Assembly (NCBI GenBank): GCA_029777335.1
Contig: JAKOSN010000079.1
Coordinates: 1-44,299, forward strand
Origin: Planctomycetota bacterium
GTDB lineage: Bacteria; Planctomycetota; Planctomycetia; Gemmatales; Gemmataceae
Direction: 5' to 3'
Length of the DNA: 44,299 nt
Made by a program: the position numbers and the translations under genes. The notes under the pieces were generated by a model. It saw only the letters and a list, made by a program, of their open reading frames with translations, did no database searches and was not told the origin of the DNA. Shown here in pieces: positions 7,623-15,132 of this stretch (the first letter of the stretch is position 1; every line of letters begins with the position of its first letter).

Positions 7623-8645
7623 TTACCAGCGCATCACGGCGGTTCCCCAGGAGAGCCCCGCGCCGAAGCCACTCAGAACCAGCAGATTCCCGCGTTGAAT
7701 CCTACCCTCGCCAAGCGCCTCGTCGAGGGCGAGCGGAACGGAGCCAGCGGAGGTGTTGCCGTAGCGATCGAGGTTGTTGAAAACCCGGGTGCGGGGGATG
7801 TGCAACACATCGATGGCAGCATTGATGATGCGGATGTTGGCCTGGTGGGGAACGAAGAGATCGATTTGCTCGGCCTGCAAATTACTGGCCTTGAGAACGT
7901 CCTGAATCGTATCGCAGAGGATGGCGACGGCCCAGCGAAACACGGCGCGGCCATCCATGTGCATGTACTGCAGCCCCTTTTCCAGAAGGTCGGGGGTGGG
8001 GGGCAAACGACTGCCGCAGGCGGGGCGGCTGAGGCGATCACCCCCGCTGCCATCGGCGCCCAGGCTGAAACTGAGCAAGCCCTGCTCGGGCCGTCCCCGG
8101 GTGATGAGCACGGCGCCCGCGCCATCGCCGAAGAGAGGATAGGTCTTGATATCGTTGGGATTGAGGATGCGTGAATTGCAATCGCCCCCAACGATCAAAG
8201 CCATTTCGCTGGCGCCCGAGACGACATAGGCGGCCCCGGTGATCAGGGCGTACATGAAACCCGCGCAGGCGGCCTCGATCTCGATGGCGGCACAGGTTAA
8301 TTTTAGCCGTTCTTGCAGAAGGCAGGCGGTCGAGGGGAACGACATATCCGGGGTGAAGGTCGCCAGCACAATCAGGTCGATGTCCTGCGGTTTCACCGCG
8401 GCGCGTTTCATGCAGCGGACGGCTGCCTCGTGGCAAAGGTCGCTGGTGGCCTGATGAGCGAGCACATGACGGCGTTCCAGGATCCCCGTGCGTTTGACAA
8501 TCCACTCCGAGTCGAAGCCAAAGCGCTGTTGCAGATGTTCATTGGTGACCACTGCATCGGGAACATAACTCCCGGTACCAATCACCTGCACACCCATCAA
8601 ACTGCGGCATCGCGGGCGTCGAGGAGGACTGAGTTCATCGGTCAT
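7623..8645 (-). CDS. fabH: 3-oxoacyl-ACP synthase III
   Basis: KAS III condenses acetyl-CoA with malonyl-ACP to start fatty-acid chains. The Cys-His-Asn triad is present: Cys in EIEAACAGFMYAL, His in VPHQANIRI and Asn in YGNTSAGSVPLAL. The N-terminus VQVIGTGSYVPD and the end LLVLSGFGAGLSWG are typical. The start is uncertain: ATG 8645 gives 340 residues with a short basic extension, while ATG 8597 (324 residues) fits E. coli FabH length better; neither has a clear ribosome site. A good promoter-like pair lies upstream at 8747-8775. The usual neighbours plsX and rpmF are not here. Confidence 0.93.
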   Translation of the reverse strand: MTDELSPPRRPRCRSLMGVQVIGTGSYVPDAVVTNEHLQQRFGFDSEWIVKRTGILERRHVLAHQATSDLCHEAAVRCMKRAAVKPQDIDLIVLATFTPDMSFPSTACLLQERLKLTCAAIEIEAACAGFMYALITGAAYVVSGASEMALIVGGDCNSRILNPNDIKTYPLFGDGAGAVLITRGRPEQGLLSFSLGADGSGGDRLSRPACGSRLPPTPDLLEKGLQYMHMDGRAVFRWAVAILCDTIQDVLKASNLQAEQIDLFVPHQANIRIINAAIDVLHIPRTRVFNNLDRYGNTSAGSVPLALDEALGEGRIQRGNLLVLSGFGAGLSWGTAVMRW

Positions 8646-9021
8646 GGCACGTTGAACCGCCTGCAGATAGAAGTCCGGCCCCAGGGAATGAAGGATGGAC
8701 GAGAAGGGCGAGATCAACGCCCGTTGGCCGTACCGGTAAAAGAGGTACTATACAGCCTGGCACAGCCGGCGGCAACAACTTTGGCAGTCGGCGCCGGCAG
8801 CGACCCGTGCACCTCGGTGTCCCAAAGGAAACCTGTCTGGGGCTGTTCGTTGTCGCCTGCGCACACCACGCATCTGCGCCGAGCCCAGTTCAGTGCGACC
8901 CGGGGAAGGCAACGCTCTGCAAGCGCTGCTGCGTGACAGGCCGATGGCTTCGCAGGAACCTCGTCTTCCCCGAGTTCGTGGGTGCTTGCCTTCCCGAGAG
9001 GGCAAGGGGGGCGATCTCCGG
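8646..9021. other. Non-coding gap upstream of fabH
   Basis: These 376 bases hold the presumed fabH promoter at 8747-8775. Frames through the rest are Arg/Pro/Ser-rich shadow translations without recognisable protein sequence, and I see no rpmF or plsX remnant. On the minus strand this is also the space after the helical-barrel gene ending at 9022. Confidence 0.4.
8747..8775 (-). promoter_or_regulatory. Putative promoter for fabH
   Basis: On the minus strand TTGCCG (8775-8770) is followed by a 17-base spacer and TATAGT (8752-8747). The -10 box is a 5/6 match and the -35 box 4/6. Transcription would begin near 8740, giving a leader of about 95 bases to ATG 8645 or 143 bases to ATG 8597. Pattern match only. 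Confidence 0.4.
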
Positions 9022-10353
9022 TCACGGACAACACCGGACAACGTGGGTCAGATACTGCACCAGGGCACAGAGGGCGTGCTGGGTGTAATCGATGCGCAGG
9101 TTCCCGTCGCTGTGGCTCCCGTGAAAACCCCCCACCAGGCGAGCACGATACCAGTCGGTAAAGTGCATCGTGTCGGCAGGGAGGTATTGCAGCGTGCACA
9201 AAAATTGCAGGCCGCGCTCCAGGGTGGCGGTGTAGTGCTCGTGCCGTTGCAAATCGCCCAGTTCGCGCGTCACCCGGCAAGCCTGGGCCAGACTCTCGGC
9301 ACAGACCGCGCCGTGCGCCGTGGGAACCGGATCGACGATCTTGTCGTTCACCTTGTCCATGAAGCCGCCAAACCAACGCGGATGGAGCGGATCGATTTGC
9401 TTGTACTGCAACTCGCACAACCAGTCGTTCATCTCCAGCACAAAGGCGGCGTAGGTCTTCTCCTTGGTGAGCAAGAAGGCCTCGGTCCAGGCGGCGGATT
9501 GCCAGCAGACGAAGTCACGCGACTTTTTCGTCTCCCACTGTTTGCGCGCCGCGGGGAACGCCTTGCGCAGACAGTCGAGTTTCCAGGGCTGAGGGCGCAG
9601 TCGGTGACTGTGCACCAGGGCATAGAGGGCCTGGCCGGCGTACTGATTCTCTGCGTCGGGATCGACCGCGCCTGCAGTGGCCTTTTCGAACAGGGCAAAG
9701 GATCCATCGGCGCGCTGCTGGCTGCGCAGATAGTTGCACAATTGCTCGCCCTGGTCGAGGAGTTCCCTGGTTGGCGCGGTGAGTTCGTGGATGGCCACCA
9801 CCAGCAGGGCAGCCGCCGACAGGCGGTTAATCACCGTGGAAGGCATCGATCCATGGCGTAGTTGCGGATTGGCGGGGTCGGTCTCGGTGTCCTGCATGAG
9901 ACTAAGAATCGTCTGAGTGGCCCGAGCAGTCTGATCCTCGTCGTGAAAATAGCGGGCGGAACTGGCCAGGGCGAGTGCGGCTCCCGCCTGCCGCAGGGCG
10001 TGCTGTCCTTCCATGGGGGCGTTCAGGGCGGGCAGCCAGCCGTGAACAAAGCGCCCCTTGACCTCGTTCATGCGCGACAGCCACAAACCGCCGCGCTGGG
10101 CACTCAGATACATCTGCCGGTGCAGCGGGGCGAGTTTCTGGATGTCGAACGTCCCTGGTTTGGCTGGAGACGCAGGGGTTGCAGGGACCGGAAGCGCAGG
10201 AGAGGGCAGTGCCACGGGAGCCCCCCCCACGGGCGGCATGGGCCGGGGAGCCGGAGGTGGTTCCTGGGCCTGAGCACGGTTCCGCGCGCGCAGGGCAAAC
10301 GTGGCCAGTCCCAGTACCAGCAGACCGGCGAAGAGAGCGATCCGAGTACGCAT
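9022..10353 (-). CDS. Exported alpha/alpha-barrel-like protein of unknown function
   Basis: The 443-residue protein starts at ATG 10353 with a perfect AGGAGG site. It opens with a signal peptide or anchor (IALFAGLLVLGLATFALRA), then a Pro/Ala-rich linker (about residues 30-70). The body is helical, with repeated Gly-Trp/Phe-type segments (GRFVHGWLPALNAP, RADGSFALFEKA, PRWFGGFMD, LVGGFHGSHSDG) resembling alpha/alpha-toroid proteins such as terpene cyclase-like or glycosidase-like folds. I cannot assign catalytic residues or an enzyme class. It follows rplU on the same strand but 185 bases away, so it is probably a separate unit. Confidence 0.75.
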   Translation of the reverse strand: MRTRIALFAGLLVLGLATFALRARNRAQAQEPPPAPRPMPPVGGAPVALPSPALPVPATPASPAKPGTFDIQKLAPLHRQMYLSAQRGGLWLSRMNEVKGRFVHGWLPALNAPMEGQHALRQAGAALALASSARYFHDEDQTARATQTILSLMQDTETDPANPQLRHGSMPSTVINRLSAAALLVVAIHELTAPTRELLDQGEQLCNYLRSQQRADGSFALFEKATAGAVDPDAENQYAGQALYALVHSHRLRPQPWKLDCLRKAFPAARKQWETKKSRDFVCWQSAAWTEAFLLTKEKTYAAFVLEMNDWLCELQYKQIDPLHPRWFGGFMDKVNDKIVDPVPTAHGAVCAESLAQACRVTRELGDLQRHEHYTATLERGLQFLCTLQYLPADTMHFTDWYRARLVGGFHGSHSDGNLRIDYTQHALCALVQYLTHVVRCCP

Positions 10354-10538
10354 GGGGGCCTCCTTGCCCGGTTTAGATGGATACAGTGGTGTGGTGCGCA
10401 CCGGGATAGGCAGCGAGCAGTGGTGCGCACCCGCAGGGGTTATACCGCAGAGAGGGGAATGGGATCAACCGGAACCGGGCGTCTCCCCCCGGAGGACTTC
10501 TCTGCAAAGGGCAAGAGGAGAGACGCGCTGCGACGAGA

Positions 10539-10934
10539 TCAGGAATTCGCGGGGGCCGATCCCTCCGGTGCAGGCGACGACTGCGTCATCTCTTGCGGGG
10601 CCGGCGCGGCGGGCACTTCCTGTCCGGGCAGGAGAATGTGACGCACCATCACCTTGGTGTACCACTGCCGATGTCCCTTGAACCGGCGCGAGTTCTTGCG
10701 GCGCCGGAACTTCTGGATGTAGACCTTGGTCGATGGGTGGTCCACCACATCGCCGATGACACGGATTCCCTCGATCAGCGGCTGGCCGATGCGGGTATCG
10801 TCGCCGTTTTGATAGAGCAGAATCTTGTTGAACTCCAGACGCGTGCCCCGGTCCACGTCTCGAAAATCCACTGTTACCAGTTCGCCCTCGCTCACGCGGT
10901 ATTGATGCGAACCGTCCTCGAAAATGGCGTACAT
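10539..10934 (-). CDS. rplU: 50S ribosomal protein L21, with C-terminal extension
   Basis: The 131-residue protein begins MYAIFEDGSHQYRVSEGE and carries the L21 core: DRGTRLEFNKILLYQ, VIGDVVDHPSTKVYIQKFRRRKNSRRFKGHRQWYT, then KVMVRHIL. L21 binds 23S rRNA in the large subunit. E. coli L21 is 103 residues; the extra about 25 here are Ala/Pro/Glu-rich and look disordered. Start ATG 10934 has GGAG upstream; a longer frame to 10952 is less likely. rpmA (L27), the normal downstream partner, is absent: the next gene on this strand is the exported protein at 10353. Confidence 0.95.
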   Translation of the reverse strand: MYAIFEDGSHQYRVSEGELVTVDFRDVDRGTRLEFNKILLYQNGDDTRIGQPLIEGIRVIGDVVDHPSTKVYIQKFRRRKNSRRFKGHRQWYTKVMVRHILLPGQEVPAAPAPQEMTQSSPAPEGSAPANS

Positions 10935-11223
10935 CACTCGCTCCCGACGCAAAGCTTCTTCCAGACGAAAACGTTACTGTAGCAGGGCAGTCTGCCCCTG
11001 GCCAGGGGACCCAGGGGATTTTCTGGCAGGATCCGCCCTTCGTGATCGCCCAGGTTTCGATGGAGAGAGAGCGGCGCTCAGGCGGGGATTCGCCGAGAAC
11101 CTTTTTTCTCATTTTTTTTCAGATGAGCAATCCGTGGCGGGGGGGGTTCTCGTCGGAATAGGGTAGTTGCTACCGGGACGTGCAGAGCCCGTACCAGAAC
11201 CATCGCCAGAGGAGTTTTTGCTT
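10935..11223. other. Divergent gap with a GC-rich hairpin upstream of rplU
   Basis: This 289-base gap lies between rplU (minus) and the secreted protein at 11224 (plus). At 10984-11008 the sequence folds well: a self-complementary block CCCCTGGCCAGGGG (10995-11008) overlaps a second pairing between CAGGGCAG and the following CTGCCCCTG-like stretch. It would sit about 50-75 bases upstream of the rplU start and could be a leader structure; ribosomal protein leaders are known, but I cannot match it to one. The rest shows nothing I can assign. Confidence 0.3.
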
Positions 11224-13206
11224 ATGCGTTCTTTCTGGTTCCTGGCCGCGCTTGTGGCGGTGCTGGGAATGTCCCTCGTCGCCATCCCTACGACGGCCGC
11301 TGAAAAGGTGGACGCCGACAAGATCAATCAGCTGATCAAGGATCTGGCCAGCGATCGCTTTAGCACCCGCGAGAAGGCGCACAAGGCCCTCGAGGCCGTT
11401 GGCTTGCCCGCCCTGGAGCCGCTGCGCAAGGTGGCGGAGGATGACAAGGCCGATCCCGAAGCAAGGAGGCACGCCAAGGAACTTGTCGAGAAACTCGACA
11501 AGCTCGGATTGAGCGCCCGGGTTCTCAAGCCCACCAAGGTGCATCTGAAGTACAAGGATACCCCACTGAAGGATGCGCTGGCGGACTTCAACAAGCAGAG
11601 CGGACAGCCGATCACTCTCTACGATCCGCAGAACAAACTGAAGGATCACAAGGTGACTCTCGATACGGGAGAAGTCACGTTCTGGGAAGCGCTGGACAAA
11701 TTCTGCGAGAAAGCCGGTTTGGTCGAGGTTGGGCCCAACGAGGCGCTTGGCGTTCCTCAGCCCCCGCTTCCAGGCGCGGTCCCGGGTGCGCAGGGGGGTG
11801 GTCAGGGGGGGATCAGGATCGAACTGCCCCAGATCGGGCCTGCTGTTCCAGCGATTCCGGCCAGGCCGGTCAAGCCACTCAGGAAAGTCCCTGCGCAAAA
11901 GGAAGAGAAGCCGCAGGACGCGCGGCCAAAGCAGGATCAACCGGCCGACAAGGAAGCCCCCGCTCCGGCGAAGAAACAGGCCGTGGGCGCCAGACCCCAG
12001 GTTGCCGTGGCTCAGGTCGGGGTGGCGCAGGCGGCTGCGCCCGTTCAAATTCAGGCGATCCCGATTCAGGTGCAGATTCAACCGGCCATCCAACCGGTGC
12101 CTGTTCCTCCCATGCCTCCCTTCCCCGGGATTGGCGGCGGGGTGCCTTATCCAGGGCAGCTTGTTTTGAAGGAAGGCAAGTTTGAGCCGGTCCCAACCAG
12201 CTACGTCGGTGCAGTTCGTGTGCGCGCGATCAAGAACAATCAGATGTTCGGTGCGCCGCGCGACAAGGGGCACATGGTCGTGCTGCAGATTTCCACCGAA
12301 GCCAAGGTGCAAATCCAGTCGCTGAACACTCTTCGCATCGAGAAGGCTCTGGACGACCAGGATCAAGCGCTCAAGCAGTCGCTCCAGGTTGAAGATCAGC
12401 CCCTTCCGGGGGTTGGGGTGGCTCCGGGGGCTGCTGTCGGTCGAGTCATCATTCGCGGGCGTCCGGCCATCATGCCTGCCCCCGCAATGGTGGGCTACGG
12501 TATCCACCACTATTACCCCATTCACCTCACCAGGGGCGAGAAGGCTGCCAAGACTCTGAAAGAACTGGTGGGGAAGATCACCGCCCAGGTGCTGACTGCT
12601 CCTGAGACGCTGATTGAGGTCAACAACATCCGCAAGGCCAGCGGGACGACCGCCAAGGGGAAGAACGGTGGTTCGATCAAGGTGGTCAACGTTGTCGAGA
12701 ATCAGAATCAGGTGACAGTGACGGTGGAGATGGAGAATCCCGAAGGCGTGCTCCCTGCGCAGAACTTCCCGGGCGCTGTCCCGGTTCCGCCGCTCCCTGT
12801 TCCGGGTGGCGGCGCGGTGCCCGTTCCTCTTCCGCCTCAGCAAGGGATGGCCTTCCAGGTCGGCGCGGCTGCTCCGGCTCAGGTCAAGCAGATTCAGGTC
12901 GGTGGCGGTGCGGTGCAAATTCAGCAGATCCAGATCGGTGGCAATATCGCCATTGCTCAACCTGGCTGGGTTGGTCGCGGAACCATGAACGGTCTGACCC
13001 TTCTGGACGACAAGGGCAATCCCATGCAATTGATCGGCAGTGGCGGGATTGTTCGTGGCGGTCCTGGCGGACAGGTCATGAACGTTCAGCACCAGCTGAC
13101 CTATCGCGTGAACAAGGGACAGGTGCCGACCAAGTTGATCTTCGCCGGCCAGAAGCAGGCAACCATCGAAATTCCCTTCACCCTGAAGAACGTGCCGCTG
13201 AACTAG
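11224..13206 (+). CDS. Large exported protein with HEAT-like start and Pro/Gln/Val low-complexity core
   Basis: The 660-residue protein starts at ATG 11224 with GAGGAG upstream and has a signal peptide (RSFWFLAALVAVLGMSLVA...TTAA). About residues 25-100 look like HEAT/armadillo helices (LIKDLASDRFSTREKAHKAL). The next about 60 residues (LKDALADFNKQSGQPITLYD) resemble the small domain found before secretins or in planctomycete exported proteins. A long low-complexity stretch follows, rich in Pro, Ala, Lys and then Gln/Val/Ile/Pro repeats. The C-terminal third looks folded again. No enzyme motif seen. A strong terminator follows at 13239. The function is unknown; a cell-surface or periplasmic role is inferred only from the signal peptide. 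Confidence 0.8.
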   Translation: MRSFWFLAALVAVLGMSLVAIPTTAAEKVDADKINQLIKDLASDRFSTREKAHKALEAVGLPALEPLRKVAEDDKADPEARRHAKELVEKLDKLGLSARVLKPTKVHLKYKDTPLKDALADFNKQSGQPITLYDPQNKLKDHKVTLDTGEVTFWEALDKFCEKAGLVEVGPNEALGVPQPPLPGAVPGAQGGGQGGIRIELPQIGPAVPAIPARPVKPLRKVPAQKEEKPQDARPKQDQPADKEAPAPAKKQAVGARPQVAVAQVGVAQAAAPVQIQAIPIQVQIQPAIQPVPVPPMPPFPGIGGGVPYPGQLVLKEGKFEPVPTSYVGAVRVRAIKNNQMFGAPRDKGHMVVLQISTEAKVQIQSLNTLRIEKALDDQDQALKQSLQVEDQPLPGVGVAPGAAVGRVIIRGRPAIMPAPAMVGYGIHHYYPIHLTRGEKAAKTLKELVGKITAQVLTAPETLIEVNNIRKASGTTAKGKNGGSIKVVNVVENQNQVTVTVEMENPEGVLPAQNFPGAVPVPPLPVPGGGAVPVPLPPQQGMAFQVGAAAPAQVKQIQVGGGAVQIQQIQIGGNIAIAQPGWVGRGTMNGLTLLDDKGNPMQLIGSGGIVRGGPGGQVMNVQHQLTYRVNKGQVPTKLIFAGQKQATIEIPFTLKNVPLN

Positions 13207-13238
13207 GCGCGGCGTTCGGGCCGGGGTTTCGGGCAGCA

Positions 13239-13281
13239 GGGGCGTGACTGTCTCAAGCAAGTCAGTCACGCCCCTTTTCTT
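13239..13281 (+). terminator. Rho-independent terminator
   Basis: A perfect 12-base stem, GGGGCGTGACTG (13239-13250) with CAGTCACGCCCC (13263-13274), has a 12-base loop and is followed by TTTTCTTT. It lies 32 bases after the stop of the secreted protein gene and ends that transcript before the aquaporin gene. Confidence 0.92.
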
Positions 13282-13385
13282 TGCGCCGCGTAGCGCTCCG
13301 CCTGCTGGGGGCCGACAACCTGCTCTGGAGCCTGTGAGCCCGAACGGGTACAACAAGGCCCATCCTTGCGAAAGGGGGCACGATC

Positions 13386-14255
13386 ATGCGGCTTGAAATT
13401 GATAGTCAATGGCTGATCCTGACCATCCTGGGGTTACTTGGGGCCAGTCTGCTCGCCCTGGTGCCCCTGCTGATCCTGATGATGCGCACGGAAACGGCGG
13501 TCGAGGAAGGCGAAACAAATATGCTGCTGAGAACTCTCCAGGCCTGGCTCGCCGAGGCGCTTGGCACCTTTGCCCTGGTCTTTACCGGAATCCTCGCCAT
13601 CAGTGGCGGCATGATCGGCGGCCCGGAAAAAGCAGGCACCTTGCTGACGGTCGCGCTGGCGCACGGGTTAGTGCTGGCGGCGATGGTGGCAGCGTTGGGA
13701 GGGATCTCAGGGGGGCATTTCAATCCCGCGGTGACGCTGGGATTCGTCCTCACCCGACGAACTGCTCCCCTGCAAGGACTCGCCTATGGCGTGGCCCAGC
13801 TGGTTGGTGCCGCCAGCGCTGCCTTTGTGCTCGCTGGGTTGTTCGGTCGGGCGCCGGTGCTGGCGGGCACGCCTGCGCTCGCCCCTCAGGTAACGGTGGT
13901 CAGTGCGATGGTACTGGAAGGGATCGCCACCTTTTTCCTTGTGCTGGTGGTGCTGGTAACGGCGGTGGATGAGCAGGCGTCGAAATATGGCGCTTCGCTG
14001 GCGATCGGGTGCATGCTGGCGGTGACTATCCTGGCCATTGGATCGATCACGGGAGGTGCCGTCAATCCGGCCCGCTTCTTTGGACCTGCTCTGGCCGCGA
14101 ACTGCTGGCGTCATGCTCTGGTGTACGTGGTGGGTCCGCTCGTTGGGGGAGGGGTGGCCGCTCTTGTGCACCAGGTCATCTTGCTGCGGAAACCAAAGGA
14201 AAACCCCACGCTCTCTGCGGAGTCGGTTTCCCGGCTGGGGCGTCGGGTCGCCTGA
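13386..14255 (+). CDS. Aquaporin / glycerol-facilitator family channel
   Basis: A six-helix channel protein of the MIP family for water or small neutral solutes. Both pore motifs are intact: NPA in SGGHFNPAVTLGF and NPA in GGAVNPARFFGPAL, the latter with the conserved selectivity-filter Arg. The core (AEALGTFALVFTGI onward) is normal. The reading frame from ATG 13386 adds about 45 residues with an extra hydrophobic helix (residues 9-32). A second start at 13521, preceded by AGGAAGG, would give a standard-length protein; 13386 also has an AAAGGGGG site. Which is used is open. A terminator upstream and a convergent hairpin downstream mark it as its own unit. Confidence 0.93.
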   Translation: MRLEIDSQWLILTILGLLGASLLALVPLLILMMRTETAVEEGETNMLLRTLQAWLAEALGTFALVFTGILAISGGMIGGPEKAGTLLTVALAHGLVLAAMVAALGGISGGHFNPAVTLGFVLTRRTAPLQGLAYGVAQLVGAASAAFVLAGLFGRAPVLAGTPALAPQVTVVSAMVLEGIATFFLVLVVLVTAVDEQASKYGASLAIGCMLAVTILAIGSITGGAVNPARFFGPALAANCWRHALVYVVGPLVGGGVAALVHQVILLRKPKENPTLSAESVSRLGRRVA

Positions 14256-14265
14256 AAAAGAAACA

Positions 14266-14296
14266 GCTTCACGGGATTGGCATGATCCCGTGAAGC
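14266..14296 (-). terminator. Terminator hairpin for the small minus-strand genes
   Basis: A perfect 12-base stem, GCTTCACGGGAT (14266-14277) with ATCCCGTGAAGC (14285-14296), encloses 7 bases. On the minus strand it is followed by TGTTTCTTTTTC, giving the U-rich tail. It sits 33 bases after the stop of the 58-residue gene and also just past the aquaporin stop, so it may serve both directions, though the plus side lacks a T run. Confidence 0.85.
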
Positions 14297-14329
14297 GTCA
14301 TGAGCCGTCTTCTTCAGCGGACATGGCGG

Positions 14330-14506
14330 TTATCCTTCGCCTCCTACATCTATCCACGAACTCTCCCAATCGGGATTGTCGTCGGTATCATCCTCCCACT
14401 CATCGTTCCGCGCACCGCTCTGGAGCAGGCGGTCCTCGTCGATCTCCCACTGCCAATTTGGCCGGAAGAGTGCGGGACCCGAACGAGCTTTCTGCATCTG
14501 AGCCAT
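14330..14506 (-). CDS. Small acidic Trp-rich protein, 58 residues
   Basis: I do not recognise this family. ATG 14506 has AGGAG 9 to 10 bases upstream (a second ATG at 14512 is nearer). The product has a short basic N-terminus (MAQMQKARSG), then FRPNWQWEIDEDRLLQSG and a very acidic tail with several Trp (DEWEDDTDDNPDWESSW). No signal peptide. The ribosome site plus a perfect terminator 33 bases downstream argue that it is real. Acidity and size allow an antitoxin-like, inhibitor or metal-binding role, but nothing specific supports one. Confidence 0.6.
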   Translation of the reverse strand: MAQMQKARSGPALFRPNWQWEIDEDRLLQSGARNDEWEDDTDDNPDWESSWIDVGGEG

Positions 14507-14561
14507 GGTCATCGTCTCCTTTTGCAGGATGGAACAGGGACAACAAGGGACTCGGGACGGT

Positions 14562-14780
14562 TTACCGTGCCAGGACGCACTCACGCCAGTGACGCGGGCG
14601 GCACTGTTGTTGCCGGAGGATCGCCTGGCGAAGCAGGCGTTCCTCAGCCGTCTTGCAGACTGAGGGACTCCTCGGGATTGGGAGAGATGACGAGGCCGCG
14701 GAACGGGCATGGAACCCACACAGTCCGAGCCCGACAACAATCCCGCTGAGACCAAGGATCAGCCAGCAAGCACTTTTCAT
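14562..14780 (-). CDS. Small exported or membrane protein, 72 residues
   Basis: ATG 14780 is preceded by AAGGAGG at 7 bases, one of the best ribosome sites in the window. The first about 25 residues (MKSACWLILGLSGIVVGLGL) form a signal peptide or single membrane segment. The rest is basic and Cys/Arg/Gln-rich (AEERLLRQAILRQQQC). No known family. The 58-residue gene begins 55 bases downstream on the same strand, so the two likely form a small operon ending at the 14266-14296 terminator. Confidence 0.6.
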   Translation of the reverse strand: MKSACWLILGLSGIVVGLGLCGFHARSAASSSLPIPRSPSVCKTAEERLLRQAILRQQQCRPRHWRECVLAR

Positions 14781-15132
14781 CCATGTGCCTCCTTGCACGA
14801 CGTCAGCCGGCGTCGCACTCCTCGCAACGCCTTACCAGTTGGGTCGGCCACTCCGGCTGTCTGTTGCGGACAGACAACCAGGGAAGAATTGTGAGCTCTT
14901 CTTACGAAGCAACTCGCATGCCACTTATTGGAAATGCCTCAACACCATTCCGAGAAAGGATTGCAACTCATGATAGGAAAGCGAATTGCAATCGACGTAG
15001 TATTGTCCTTTTTCGCGTCCACTCGGGTCCGCTTCTCCCGTGAGGAAGCAAGAGTTACACGGCTGCGCGGTCGGAGTTACAGAAACAGCGAGAGTCGCGC
15101 CTCCACCAGGACACGGCAGGAGGCGCACAGGT
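14781..15132. other. Gap between ilvB and the small genes, with an inverted repeat
   Basis: These 352 bases hold the presumed promoter of the two small minus-strand genes. A perfect 8-base inverted repeat, GATTGCAA (14959-14966) and TTGCAATC (14986-14993), 19 bases apart, could be an operator. A hairpin at 15097-15126 follows the ilvB stop. I see no coding sequence with supporting signals. Confidence 0.4.
15097..15126 (-). terminator. Hairpin after ilvB, possible terminator
   Basis: GCGCCTCC (15097-15104) pairs perfectly with GGAGGCGC (15119-15126) across a 14-base loop, starting 7 bases past the ilvB stop on the minus strand. There is no good U run after it, so it may be a weak or factor-assisted terminator or an end-protecting stem. 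Confidence 0.45.

Noticed and set aside
11170..13356. Minus-strand open frame of 728 codons over the secreted protein gene
   Set aside because: Its product is His/Leu/Arg-rich without domain signs, while the plus-strand gene has a signal peptide, ribosome site and terminator.
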